Assembly: GCA_050743625.1 (NCBI GenBank)
Contig: JBOGED010000448.1
Span: 1 to 20,674 of the forward strand
DNA: 20,674 nt
From: JBOGED01 sp050743625
Lineage (GTDB): Bacteria > Actinomycetota > Nitriliruptoria > Euzebyales > Egibacteraceae
Direction: 5' to 3'
Shown: piece after piece, positions 7,189-14,337 of the stretch
Numbering within the stretch: the first letter of the stretch is position 1
Layout of the letters: each line of letters opens with the position of its first letter
Made by a program: the position numbers and the translations under genes
The notes under the pieces: model-generated
What the model saw: the letters and a program-made list of their open reading frames with translations, nothing else
What the model was told of the DNA's origin: nothing
The model's database searches: none

Positions 7189-8372
7189 GGCCGGTGGGTG
7201 GTCGCTCGGTACGCCGCGAGGTTGCGCGCCACCTCATCGAGGTGGTCGCCGCCGGTCTTCTCCAGCAGGGCATCCGCCAAGGTGAGCGCGACGACCGCCT
7301 CGGCGACCACTGCCGCTCTGGGAACCGCGCAGGTATCAGACCGTTGCTGGATCGCCTCGGCCGGCTCGCCCGTGCGCACATCCACCGTCGCGAGCGGGCG
7401 CGCCAGGCTGGAGAGCGGCTTCATCGCGGCGCGAACGCGCAGGACGTCGCCAGTCGTCATACCTCCTTCGAGACCGCCTGCCCTGCCGGTCCGCCTGCTG
7501 ATCCGCCCGTCCTGGTCCCGCACGATCTCGTCGTGGGCTTTCGAGCCGGGCACCTCCGCGGTGTGGAAGCCGTCGCCGACCTCGACACCCTTGAATGCCT
7601 GGACGCTCATCATCGCGGCGGCCAGCCGGGTGTCGAGCTTACGGTCCCAGTGGACGTGGCTGCCAAGACCTGGGGGAAGGCCGTACGCGAGCACCTCTAC
7701 GACTCCTCCCAAAGTGTCCCGCTCGGCTTTCGCGCGGTCGATGCGGTCTTGCATCCGGGCTGACGTGTCATGGTGGAGGCAGCGGACCGGATCGGCGTCG
7801 ACGGTGTCGAGATCTCCGGGGCCGGGGGCGGGCGCCTCCTCGGGGACCGCGACCTCGGCGATCCGCACGACGTGCGAGACCACGCCCACTCCGACCTGCT
7901 CCAGCAGCGCCCGGGCGAAGTAGGCGAGCGCGACTCGCGTCGCCGTCTCACGGGCGCTCGCCCGTTCCAGCACGTTCCGCGCCTCGTCGAACGCGTACTT
8001 CTGCATCCCCACGAGGTCGGCGTGACCGGGCCGCGGGCGGGTAAGCGGCGCGCCTCGCCCGGTCTGCTCGAGGGCATCAGCATCGCCAGGCGGGTCGACG
8101 CTCATGACCCGAGTCCACTTTGGCCACTCGGTGTTGTGGATCACCACCGCCACAGGCGAGCCAATCGTCAGGCCGTGCCGAACTCCGCCGAGTACTTCGA
8201 GGCGATCGACCTCGAAGCCCATTCGCGGTGACCGCCCGTGGCCGAGGCGCCGACGGCTCATCTGCCGGTCGAGCTCAACCCGATCGACTGGTACGCCAGC
8301 GGGCATCCCTTCGAGGATGCCGACAAGCGCCGGGCCGTGAGACTCTCCGGCTGTGAGGTAGCGCAAGACCAT
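7185..8372 (-). CDS. aroC: Chorismate synthase
   Basis: The 395-residue enzyme makes chorismate from EPSP with reduced FMN. Signatures are the N-terminal LRYLTAGESHGP, RPRPGHADLVGMQKYAF, ERASARETATRVALA, and the C-terminal GGLEGGMTTGDVLRVRAAMKP. The ATG at 8372 lies inside the 8 bp palindrome CCATATGG. The best Shine-Dalgarno candidate, AAGAGGTAG, sits rather far upstream and is complementary to codons 5-7 (see the separate regulatory entry). An HTH gene ends 34 bases upstream on the same strand and probably shares the transcript. The gene is intact and of normal family length. Confidence 0.96.
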   Translation of the reverse strand: MVLRYLTAGESHGPALVGILEGMPAGVPVDRVELDRQMSRRRLGHGRSPRMGFEVDRLEVLGGVRHGLTIGSPVAVVIHNTEWPKWTRVMSVDPPGDADALEQTGRGAPLTRPRPGHADLVGMQKYAFDEARNVLERASARETATRVALAYFARALLEQVGVGVVSHVVRIAEVAVPEEAPAPGPGDLDTVDADPVRCLHHDTSARMQDRIDRAKAERDTLGGVVEVLAYGLPPGLGSHVHWDRKLDTRLAAAMMSVQAFKGVEVGDGFHTAEVPGSKAHDEIVRDQDGRISRRTGRAGGLEGGMTTGDVLRVRAAMKPLSSLARPLATVDVRTGEPAEAIQQRSDTCAVPRAAVVAEAVVALTLADALLEKTGGDHLDEVARNLAAYRATTHRP

Positions 8373-8397
8373 ATGGCCGGGAGGCTACCTCTTGCGC
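8355..8397 (-). promoter_or_regulatory. Two alternative pairings over the aroC start region
   Basis: On the mRNA, GCGCAAG then GAGGUAG lie 5' of the aroC start, and CUUGCGC then CUACCUC lie in codons 3-7. Each block pairs with its 7-base complement, but the order is A-B-A'-B', so the two stems are either mutually exclusive or form a pseudoknot. Stem B hides the presumed ribosome-binding site and stem A encloses the start codon. The coding half is partly fixed by the conserved LRYLTAGE protein sequence; the 5' half is free to vary. It may be a translational control element or a coincidence of GC-rich sequence. Confidence 0.35.
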
Positions 8398-8406
8398 ACG
8401 CTCCAG

Positions 8407-8610
8407 CTAGGTTCCGGTCTCTTTGCGGCCGGTGCGGGATGCGTTGAGATAATCGGAGAGGTCGCCGCCGCGGATCCGGTAGTTCTTCCCTACCCGGATT
8501 GCCGGCAGCTGCCCGCCCTTGATAAGGCGGTACACCGTCATGTTGGAAACGCGCATATGGTCGGCGACCTCCGCCACCGTCCAAAGATGGTCCTCTTCAA
8601 TCGACGCCAT
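8407..8610 (-). CDS. Small excisionase/BldC-type helix-turn-helix protein
   Basis: The 67-residue product is essentially one MerR-like winged HTH domain: LWTVAEVADHMRVSNMTVYRLIKGG (helix-turn-helix) followed by QLPAIRVGKNYRIRGGDLSDYL (wing and last helix). Members of this class include phage excisionases and the actinobacterial regulator BldC. The ATG at 8610 is chosen because of the clear GGAGGAGA site eight bases upstream; the open frame extends to 8847 without any conserved content. It ends 34 bases before aroC and has its own promoter and a structured leader. Its position at one edge of the inserted block could reflect either a mobile-element remnant or a local regulator of aroC. No integrase is visible. 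Confidence 0.85.
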   Translation of the reverse strand: MASIEEDHLWTVAEVADHMRVSNMTVYRLIKGGQLPAIRVGKNYRIRGGDLSDYLNASRTGRKETGT

Positions 8611-8663
8611 GCCAAGGTTCTCCTCCGAGCCAGCCGGGGCCAGCTCCCCGTCATCTCGCGTTG

Positions 8664-8728
8664 CCGGTCGCCCCCCGACCGGACATCGATACACGGTTGT
8701 GCGCCCTCTGCCAAGGTTCGCAACAACC
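8664..8728 (-). promoter_or_regulatory. Structured leader of the HTH-aroC transcript
   Basis: Two hairpins lie between the predicted transcription start (~8727) and the HTH start codon. The first is ACAACC pairing with GGTTGT (8723-8728 with 8695-8700), extended past one bulged base by three more pairs. The second is a 7 bp stem CCGGTCG/CGACCGG (8664-8682) with a loop of five identical bases. The rest of the 312-base gap between the HTH gene and the WD40 gene holds only the promoter and the palindrome listed separately. Attenuation or mRNA stabilisation is possible; neither is shown. Confidence 0.3.
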
Positions 8729-8733
8729 TCATC

Positions 8734-8763
8734 ATCTTGAACAGTAGCCACACTGGCCGTCAA
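8734..8763 (-). promoter_or_regulatory. Predicted promoter for the HTH-aroC operon
   Basis: On the minus strand, TTGACG (8763-8758) is followed after 18 bases by CAAGAT (8739-8734), preceded by an A/T-rich stretch that is unusual for this window (GTTGTTGTTTATTGTTTTTC). It would give a leader of roughly 117 bases before the HTH gene. This promoter would supply the downstream aro genes independently of the alaS-aroE transcript, which the inserted WD40 gene and the 36 bp palindrome would otherwise separate from them. Confidence 0.5.
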
Positions 8764-8866
8764 GAAAAACAATAAACAACAACGAAGTAGTTCAATCCTG
8801 GCGCTGGAGGGACCACCAGTCGACGGGCGCAACTCCCTGCGGAACATGGGCGCTTCAGCCGGTCCA

Positions 8867-8902
8867 CTGCAGTTTTCCTCCGTATACGGAGGAAAACTGC
8901 AG
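8867..8902. terminator. Perfect 36 bp palindrome after the TIR-WD40 gene
   Basis: Positions 8867-8902 are fully self-complementary around 8884/8885; the centre is TTTTCCTCCGTATACGGAGG plus flanks. It lies 20 bases after the WD40 stop codon and about 100 bases upstream of the HTH promoter. It is a good candidate for the terminator insulating the two units. There is no following T tract, but each arm contains a four-base T or A run. Confidence 0.6.
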
Positions 8903-8922
8903 GTCAGGTGAGATCTGTCAGG

Positions 8923-10278
8923 TTAAATTTGCAGCTTTCCTTCGGATTCGGAGGAAAGCATCCCATGCCGCGGGCGGCACCCTCGACGGGCTATTTTCAT
9001 CCCAGCTGAATCTGAATGCCGCCAGCGCCTCGCGGCTCTGCACCGCGGATAACTCATCACCTGGCGGGAGCGAGCAGCCGGCGCGTCGACGAGCGCGTCT
9101 TGCCCGGACGGTAGATAAGGACAGGCCCGTACATATGGCCTGTCTTGGCCGACGAACTCGACCCACTCCTCTTGGGTGAGGTTGCGCTCGGCGAGCGTGC
9201 AAGCGTAGTCGATCCAGGCATCGATGGTGATCGGCCACAGCCGCACCGTGCTATCAGAGCTGGCGGAGACGATCGTCCTGCCGTCTGGGCTGAACGCCAC
9301 ATCGGAAACCGAACTGGTATGACCGGTCAGGGGCGGCCCCACCGGTTGGCCGGTGGCGACGTCCCACAACCGCACCGTCTGGTCGTCACTGGACGACGCG
9401 ACCACTTTGCCGTCCGGGCTGAACACCGCCGCATAGACCGTGCCGCCGTGTCCGATCAGGGGCGGGCCGATCTGTTGGCCGGTGACAGGATCCCACAACC
9501 GCACGGTCTGATCGTAGCTGGCAGAAGCGAGAATCTCCCCGTTCGGGCTGAACGCTACCCCATGGACGTCGCCGGTATGGCCGGTCAGGGGCCGCCCGAT
9601 CGGCTGTCCGGTGGTCACGTCCCACAGACGCACCGTTTGATCACCGGCGGAGGCGAGGATCCCGCCGTTCGGGCTGAACGAGATGCTCCATATGAGGCCG
9701 GCGTGACCGGCCAGCGGTTCGCCAACCAGCCGACCCGTAGTGAAGTCCCACAGACGGATCGCGCCGTCCCTGCCAGCCAAAGCGAGGATCCTGTTGCCCG
9801 GGCTGAATGCCACATCAGTAGCGCCGCCGGTATGGCCGGTCAGGGGTCGACCGATGGGCTGCCCGGCGGCGATATCCCACAACCGTACTGTCTCGTCGTT
9901 GCTGGCAGAGGCGATCAGCTTGCCGTCTGGGCTGAACGCCACCCCCTGAACTCCCTGAGTGTGGCCGGTCAGGGGCTGACCGATCGGCTCACCCGTCACG
10001 GCGTTCCAAAGCCCTACCGTGCCGTCGAGACCGGCGGAGGCAACGATCTGGCCACTAGGACTGAACGCCACTGCCTCGACCGAAGCGGAGTGGCCGGTCA
10101 GAGATTGGCCAAGCGGTTGGCCGGCTGTGGTGTCCCACAGCCGCACCGTCTGGTCATCGCTCGCGGAGGCAATCCTCGACCCGTCCGACTGAACGCCACG
10201 GCCCAGACCCCGTCGGTGTGGCCGATCAGCGGCCGACCGACCGATTGGACGCCTGATTGGATCTCTGCAGTGTCCCAT
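8923..10278 (-). pseudogene. C-terminal half of the TIR-WD40 protein (blades 7-14), separated by a frameshift
   Basis: The meaningful reading starts at about 10187, where DGSRIASASDDQTVRLWD continues blade 7. It proceeds through seven further WD40 units, each ending in a VRLW(D/N)-like strand followed by a GQPxGxPLTGH linker. After blade 14 comes a tail typical of these proteins (ITIDAWIDYACTLAERNLTQEEWVEFVG...YVRACPYLPSG). The last ~50 residues look unconserved and run into a palindromic repeat. The upstream residues from the ATG at 10278 are out-of-frame shadow. No ribosome-binding site suggests separate expression, so the second propeller is probably lost from the product unless the shift is bypassed. 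Confidence 0.75.
8934..8959. repeat. Imperfect copy of the CCTCCG palindrome, inside the WD40 gene end
   Basis: GCTTTCCT at 8934-8941 pairs with AGGAAAGC at 8952-8959 around TCGGATTCGG, with G-T pairs near the centre. It echoes the TTTCCTCCG/CGGAGGAAA core of the perfect palindrome 31 bases away. It encodes the last residues of the open frame (MLSSESEGKL), which supports the view that the conserved protein ends earlier and the frame merely runs through the repeat. Confidence 0.45.
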
Positions 10279-11015
10279 AGCCGCACTGTCCCATCCTCGC
10301 CGGCGGAAGCGATCGTCGTGCCATCAGGCTTGAACGCCACATCCCAGACCTCAGAGCTATGGCCGGTCAAGGGCTGGCCGATCCGCTGACCAGTGGCGAT
10401 GTCCCACAGCAGCACCGTCTGGTCATCGCTACTGGAAGCGATCATGCTGCCGTCTGGGCTGAACGCCACCCCTCGAACCGAGTCGGTGTGGCCGGTGAGG
10501 GGTTGACCGAGTGGCTGGCCGGTGTAGGCGTCCCGCAGCTCAACTGCCAAACCTCTGCTGAAGGCGATCATGCTGCTGTCTGAGCTGAACGCGATCTGCC
10601 AGAGCAGAGTGTTGCCAGTCAACAGCGGGACGGGCTGGCCGATGGGTTGACCGGTAGCGGTGTTCCAGAGCCGCACACCGTCTTCGCCACCGGAGGCGAG
10701 GACCTTGCCGTCTGGGCTGAACGCGACCACCGGAACCGCATAGGCATGGCCGGTCAGGGGCGGCCCCACCGGTTGGCCGGTGGCCGCATTCCACAGCCGC
10801 ACAGCGCCATCTTCGCCACCGGTGGCGATTGTTCTTCCATCTGGGTTGAACGTCACGCTCAAGACCGGACCGGCGTGACCAATCAGGGGCTGGCCGATCT
10901 GCTCACCGGCGGCGGGACTCCATAGACGCACCGTCTGATCCTCGCTGGCGGTGGCGATGGTTGTACCGTCCGGACTGAACGCCACATCCCGGACCGAGCC
11001 GGTGTGGGCCCTGAG
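9225..11015 (-). repeat. Fourteen tandem WD40 repeat units
   Basis: Fourteen units of about 42 codons follow each other without gaps. Consensus: LTGHTxxVxxVAFSPDGxxIASAS, then DxTVRLWDxATGQPIGxP. Fourteen units would build two seven-bladed propellers. Unit 4 is the most degenerate (LLTGNTLLWQIAFSSDSSMI...LAVELRD). The frameshift lies in unit 7. The array is protein-level and is not a CRISPR. Confidence 0.9.
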
Positions 11016-11936
11016 CGCGACGGCGTTGTGGCGAGGGTCCAAAAGTCCGCGCAGCAGCGTGTCACGGGCCTCATCGGTCCGGGACACGCGCAGGCTCTCA
11101 AGGCTCAAGAGCAGCGACAAGGGGTGCTGATCGAAGTACGTCGTCGCCCGAGCGGCTAGCTCACGAGCGCGGGCGGTGCGCTCGTTGGAGACCGCGCTGT
11201 TCCATCCCAGCGACGCCACCAGCGCGAGCACGACCAGCATCACTACGGCCGACCAGGCCTGGCGGAGGGCGCGGCGGTGGAGGTTGATGTCCTCGGCTTC
11301 CAGGTCGTCCTTAGCCCGGCCGTGGATTGGGGCGGCGAGCTGCGCGATCGCGTCACGGAAGCGGCTGTGGCGCAGGTCGAGCTGAGTCTCTTTGTGAGCC
11401 CAGCTCAGGTCTAGCCATCGCGGCGCCTCGGAGAAGACACCCGGCAGCGACGGCGGGAGAGCGGTCGACCCTTGGTCGAAGTCGCTGACGTTGTCATCCC
11501 AATGCAGCTCTCCGTCCGTGACGACCAAGAGGATCCGCTCGACGGGCTTCGTGGCCGTCCAGTGCTCGACCTCCCGGCCCACCCACTCCGACCGGGCGGC
11601 TTCTGGAGATGCGAGCAGCACCAAGTAGTCGGAGCTGTCGAGCGCGGCGACGATCGTGGACCACAGCGCGGGGGTGACCGCTAGCCCGCTGTCGTCGCGA
11701 AACACGCGCAAGGCACGCCGGCGGTACCACGGCTTGGCCAGCCGCTCGAGGCCGCGCTGCACGGCAGGGGCGAGCCGACCGTCAGCGGCATGGCTGTAGG
11801 AGATGAACGCCGCATAGCCAGGCTCACGGACCGGGCCTTCAGCGCGCAGCGGTCCAGTCTTCGTCGTTTCCGTCGTGCGCACTACGGTCAGTGTGTCACC
11901 GCTCACTACACGTTTCGGGTAACACGTTTGGTACAA
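10098..11936 (-). pseudogene. TIR - transmembrane - WD40 protein, N-terminal part up to the frameshift
   Basis: Residues ~40-130 (numbered from the TTG at 11936) form a TIR-like domain: YAAFISYSHAADGRLAPAVQ, WYRRRALRVFRDDSGL, YLVLLASPEAARSEWVGREVEHW. E122 in the SxWVxxE motif sits where the catalytic glutamate of NAD-cleaving TIR domains lies. A transmembrane helix follows (~227-247), then the NERTARARELAARA...PLSLLLSLESLRV linker common before WD40 arrays, then blades 1-7. Bacterial TIR proteins of this design are thought to act in defence or stress signalling; the TM helix would hold the TIR domain at the membrane. One base is missing at about 10187, so the frame ends at 10098 in unrelated residues. 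The start is uncertain: TTG 11936, GTG 11906 or GTG 11882, none with a clear ribosome-binding site. It sits between aroE and aroC. Confidence 0.85.
11908..11931. repeat. Direct ACACGTTT repeats at the TIR gene start
   Basis: Two copies of ACACGTTT(C/G)GG occur at 11908-11918 and 11922-11931, fourteen bases apart, next to a TTGTAC hexamer and between the aroE stop and the alternative TIR gene starts. The spacing of just over one helical turn is compatible with a dimeric regulator binding in tandem. Confidence 0.35.
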
Positions 11937-11945
11937 GAAAGCTGA

Positions 11946-12764
11946 TCAGCGGCCGAGCGCGGCCTCCGCCGCTGCGCGCATCGCCGCGAGCGGGGCGGGG
12001 CGGCCCGTCCAGCGGGTCCAGGCGAGCGCGGCTTGGGCGACAAGCATCCCCAGCCCGTCGAACGCGGCGGCGCCATTTGCGCGGGCGGCGGCGAGAAACG
12101 GGGTGTCGGACGGGCCGTAGACCAGGTCAAGCGCGACCTGATCCCCTCCGAGCGCCATGAGGGGCGCGGGCAACGGCTCTCCGTGGAGCCCGAGCGGGGT
12201 CGCGTTGATGACGAGCCGCGGGACGCTCAGGGCGGACAGCGTCGCGCCGTGCTCCGCGGCCAGGCTGGCGATCTGCGCGGCAGCCTCGGGACGCCGGGCG
12301 CGGACCTGCAGCCGCGCGCCCAAGCGGCCGAGTGCGACCGCTGACGCCCTGGCTGCTCCCCCGGCCCCGAACAGCAACACCGGATCGCCGGGCCCCAGCC
12401 GCACGTCACGTAGGAGGACCTCTTGCAACCCGCCCGCGTCGGTGTTGTCGGCGATCAACGCGCCCGCGTCCCAGAACAACGTGTTCGCCGCGCCGACCAG
12501 CTCCGCCTCAGGGGTCCGCGCGTCGGCCAACTCCCATACCGCCCGCTTGTGCGGCACCGTCACGTTCGCGCCGAGCATCCCGAGCGCGCGCAGCCCGGCG
12601 ACCGCCTCGGGGACCCGGGAAGGCGGCACGTCGAACGCCAGGTACACGGCGTCAACCCCAGCAGCGGCGAACGCCGCGTTGTGGATCTGGGGCGAGACGC
12701 TATGCGCCACAGGATGGCCGAGAAGGCAGGCGAGACGGCTTGCGGGGGATATACGGCGGCTCAC
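11946..12764 (-). CDS. aroE: Shikimate dehydrogenase
   Basis: The 272-residue enzyme reduces 3-dehydroshikimate to shikimate with NADPH. Motifs are the substrate site LLGHPVAHSVSPQIHNAAF, the catalytic Lys in GANVTVPHK, the Asp in NTDAGG, the nucleotide-binding loop GAGGAARA, the arginine patch RARRPEAA, VINATPLGL and the C-terminal LGMLVAQAALAWTRWTG. I chose GTG at 12764 (SRRISPASRL...) because GGGAGGG lies about seven bases upstream; an in-frame GTG at 12794 would add ten unconserved residues. A 40 bp hairpin separates it from mltG, and the TIR-WD40 gene begins 10 to 64 bases after its stop. Confidence 0.94.
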   Translation of the reverse strand: MSRRISPASRLACLLGHPVAHSVSPQIHNAAFAAAGVDAVYLAFDVPPSRVPEAVAGLRALGMLGANVTVPHKRAVWELADARTPEAELVGAANTLFWDAGALIADNTDAGGLQEVLLRDVRLGPGDPVLLFGAGGAARASAVALGRLGARLQVRARRPEAAAQIASLAAEHGATLSALSVPRLVINATPLGLHGEPLPAPLMALGGDQVALDLVYGPSDTPFLAAARANGAAAFDGLGMLVAQAALAWTRWTGRPAPLAAMRAAAEAALGR

Positions 12765-12802
12765 GCGGTCACCCTCCCAGGTGTAGGCCCCCACACCGCC
12801 AT

Positions 12803-12842
12803 TGTGCAGAGTTATGCCGGTACCCCGGCATTAGTCTGCACA
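12803..12842 (-). terminator. 40 bp hairpin between mltG and aroE
   Basis: Nested arms TGTGCAGA/TCTGCACA and ATGCCGG/CCGGCAT, separated by 3-base internal bulges (GTT and TAG), enclose a TACC loop. Total length is 40 bases, the same as the palindrome next to aspS, with the same TGTGC...GCACA ends. It lies between two genes of the same orientation, so it may be a partial terminator or an mRNA processing/stabilising element. No T tract follows. Confidence 0.55.
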
Positions 12843-12872
12843 GTGCAGGAAAAGGCCGGGCGGCGCGGAGCG

Positions 12873-13898
12873 TCACCCGCTCTGGCGGCGGATGTCGGCG
12901 ATGGCTTGCTGGTGCTCGGCGAAGGTGCGGCTGAAGCGGTGGCGGCCGGTGTCCGGCTCGACCACGTAGTAGAGGAAGTCCTCGTCGGCGGGATGGGCGG
13001 CGGCACGGATCGAGGCCTCGCCGACTCCGGAGATCGGGGTAGGCGGGAGCCCCGAGTTGCGGTAGGTGTTCCACGGCGAGTCGATCTCGAGGTCGGATCG
13101 CAGCACCCGGTCCTTCTGCTCTCCCAAGGCGTACAGCACCGTCGCGTCGATCTCTAGGCGTTGCCCCTCCTCCAGCCGGTTGTGGATGACCGCACTGATA
13201 CGCGGCCGCTCCTCCTCCAAACGGGCCTCGCGCTCGACGAGCGACGCGAGGATGAGCGTGTCGTAGGGCTCCAGCCCAGATGAGGCGCGGATGATGGAGG
13301 CCATCACCTCATCGGTCTCCCGCACGAGCCGGGTGAGGACATCCCGCGGGCTCGCGTCGAGGCGGAACTCGTACGTATTCGGGAACAGGAGCCCCTCGAA
13401 TGGCTGCGCGTTCGCCGGCATGCTCCCGATCGGCACCCATTCCGGCACCGCGATACCGGCCAACGCGGCCCTCAAGTCGTCGGTGGTGAACGGGCTACCG
13501 TCGGCCGCTGCGATCCGCCCCAACGTCTGCTCGACGGTAAGCCCTTCGGGGATCGTGACCGTGAACGCCGGAGGCGGCGGTGGTCCCGCCGCCAGCACGT
13601 CCAGCACGTCGTTCAAGCCGGACCCGCGCGGCACCTCGTACGTCCCGGCTTGGATCACGGTCCCCTGAAGTCGAGCGAGGATTGTGAACGCCACGGAGGA
13701 ACGGATGAGATCCTGGCGCTCCAGCAGATCACCGATCTCCGAGACGCCCATGCCTTGCCGGATCGGCACCGTGACGCGCTGTCCCTCGGCGGGCACCGGC
13801 TCCATCGGAGCCCGCAGCCTCCAGAGCGCCGTACCGGTAAGCGCGACGATCAGTACGAGGAGGACGAGGAAACCCTTCGACCCGCTCGAAAGCGCCAT
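12873..13898 (-). CDS. mltG: Endolytic murein transglycosylase MltG
   Basis: The 341-residue membrane-anchored enzyme cleaves nascent glycan strands and is thought to set their length. It has one N-terminal transmembrane helix (residues ~9-28), then a LysM-like region (VTVPIRQGMGVSEIGDLLE). The YceG catalytic domain follows, with FEGLLFPNTYEF, the catalytic Glu E222 in ILASLVEREA, and ISAVIHNRL, IDSPWNTYRNSGLPPTPI and YYVVEPDTGRHRFSRTFAEH. The ATG at 13898 follows the ruvX stop by 7 bases; GGAG of the last ruvX codons can serve as ribosome-binding site. Confidence 0.95.
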   Translation of the reverse strand: MALSSGSKGFLVLLVLIVALTGTALWRLRAPMEPVPAEGQRVTVPIRQGMGVSEIGDLLERQDLIRSSVAFTILARLQGTVIQAGTYEVPRGSGLNDVLDVLAAGPPPPPAFTVTIPEGLTVEQTLGRIAAADGSPFTTDDLRAALAGIAVPEWVPIGSMPANAQPFEGLLFPNTYEFRLDASPRDVLTRLVRETDEVMASIIRASSGLEPYDTLILASLVEREARLEEERPRISAVIHNRLEEGQRLEIDATVLYALGEQKDRVLRSDLEIDSPWNTYRNSGLPPTPISGVGEASIRAAAHPADEDFLYYVVEPDTGRHRFSRTFAEHQQAIADIRRQSG

Positions 13899-13905
13899 CT
13901 GCTAA

Positions 13906-14337
13906 TTACTCCGGTCTGGGCCGCCCGTCGAGCCAGCCCTGCAGGATGATCGTCGCGGCTATCGCGTCTCGTCCAGCCTTGCGCTCGGCACGGCGTACCC
14001 CGGCACCAAGCAGGACACGCTCGGCCTCGACGGAAGATAGCCGCTCGTCCCAAAACTCGACATTCAGGCCGAGGTTGCGGAGGCCATCGGCGACCGCCCG
14101 AGCCGAGGCGGTGCTGGCGGTCTCACGACCAGAAAGCGCCCTTGGCAACCCGACTACAACGGTGTGACACCGCCGCGCCCTCGCCAAGTCAGCCAATCGA
14201 GCCACGAGATCCCGCCCGCCGGCGATTGACTCGAGCGGAGTCGCGACGAGCCCGCCGGGATCACTGATCGCCAAACCGACGCGCACCGTCCCGACGTCGA
14301 CGCCAAGGGCGGGGTAGGACGCCGTCGTTTCACCCAA
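13906..14337 (-). CDS. ruvX: Holliday junction resolvase-like RuvX/YqgF
   Basis: The RNase H-like protein of 143 residues shows ALGVDVGTVRVGLAISD (first catalytic Asp), VVVGLPRALSGRE, WDERLSSVEAERVLLGAG and DAIAATIILQGWLD (last acidic residue). The family acts in 16S rRNA 3' maturation and/or Holliday junction cleavage. The start is inferred: TTG at 14337 overlaps the end of alaS by 8 bases and precedes the conserved region by about 11 residues. No ATG or GTG lies in frame close to the domain, and the open frame upstream (to 14466) is an alaS shadow. It lies between alaS and mltG as in most actinobacteria. Confidence 0.9.
   Translation of the reverse strand: MGETTASYPALGVDVGTVRVGLAISDPGGLVATPLESIAGGRDLVARLADLARARRCHTVVVGLPRALSGRETASTASARAVADGLRNLGLNVEFWDERLSSVEAERVLLGAGVRRAERKAGRDAIAATIILQGWLDGRPRPE

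Noticed and set aside
6460..7923. 487-codon plus-strand open frame across aroB, aroK and aroC
   Set aside because: It is antisense to three certain genes, with low-complexity content typical of a codon-bias shadow.
8407..8610. Prophage or integrative element suggested by the excisionase-like HTH
   Set aside because: No integrase, att-like duplication, tRNA target or other phage gene is visible; HTH proteins of this class are also common chromosomal regulators.
8611..8847. Longer HTH protein starting at 8847
   Set aside because: The added residues have no conserved content and cover a promoter and hairpins; the GGAGGAGA site points to 8610.
10098..10278. Programmed ribosomal frameshift at blade 7
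   Set aside because: The site shows only a missing C in a repeat consensus; I see no slippery heptamer or stimulatory structure downstream.
9145..10389. 414-codon plus-strand open frame with a repeated motif opposite the WD40 array
   Set aside because: Its repeats are the reverse complement of the WD40 units; the minus strand gives the real fold.
9225..11015. Tandem repeats considered as a CRISPR or satellite array
   Set aside because: The unit is ~126 bases, in frame and protein-coding with WD40 residues, with no short identical repeats and spacers.
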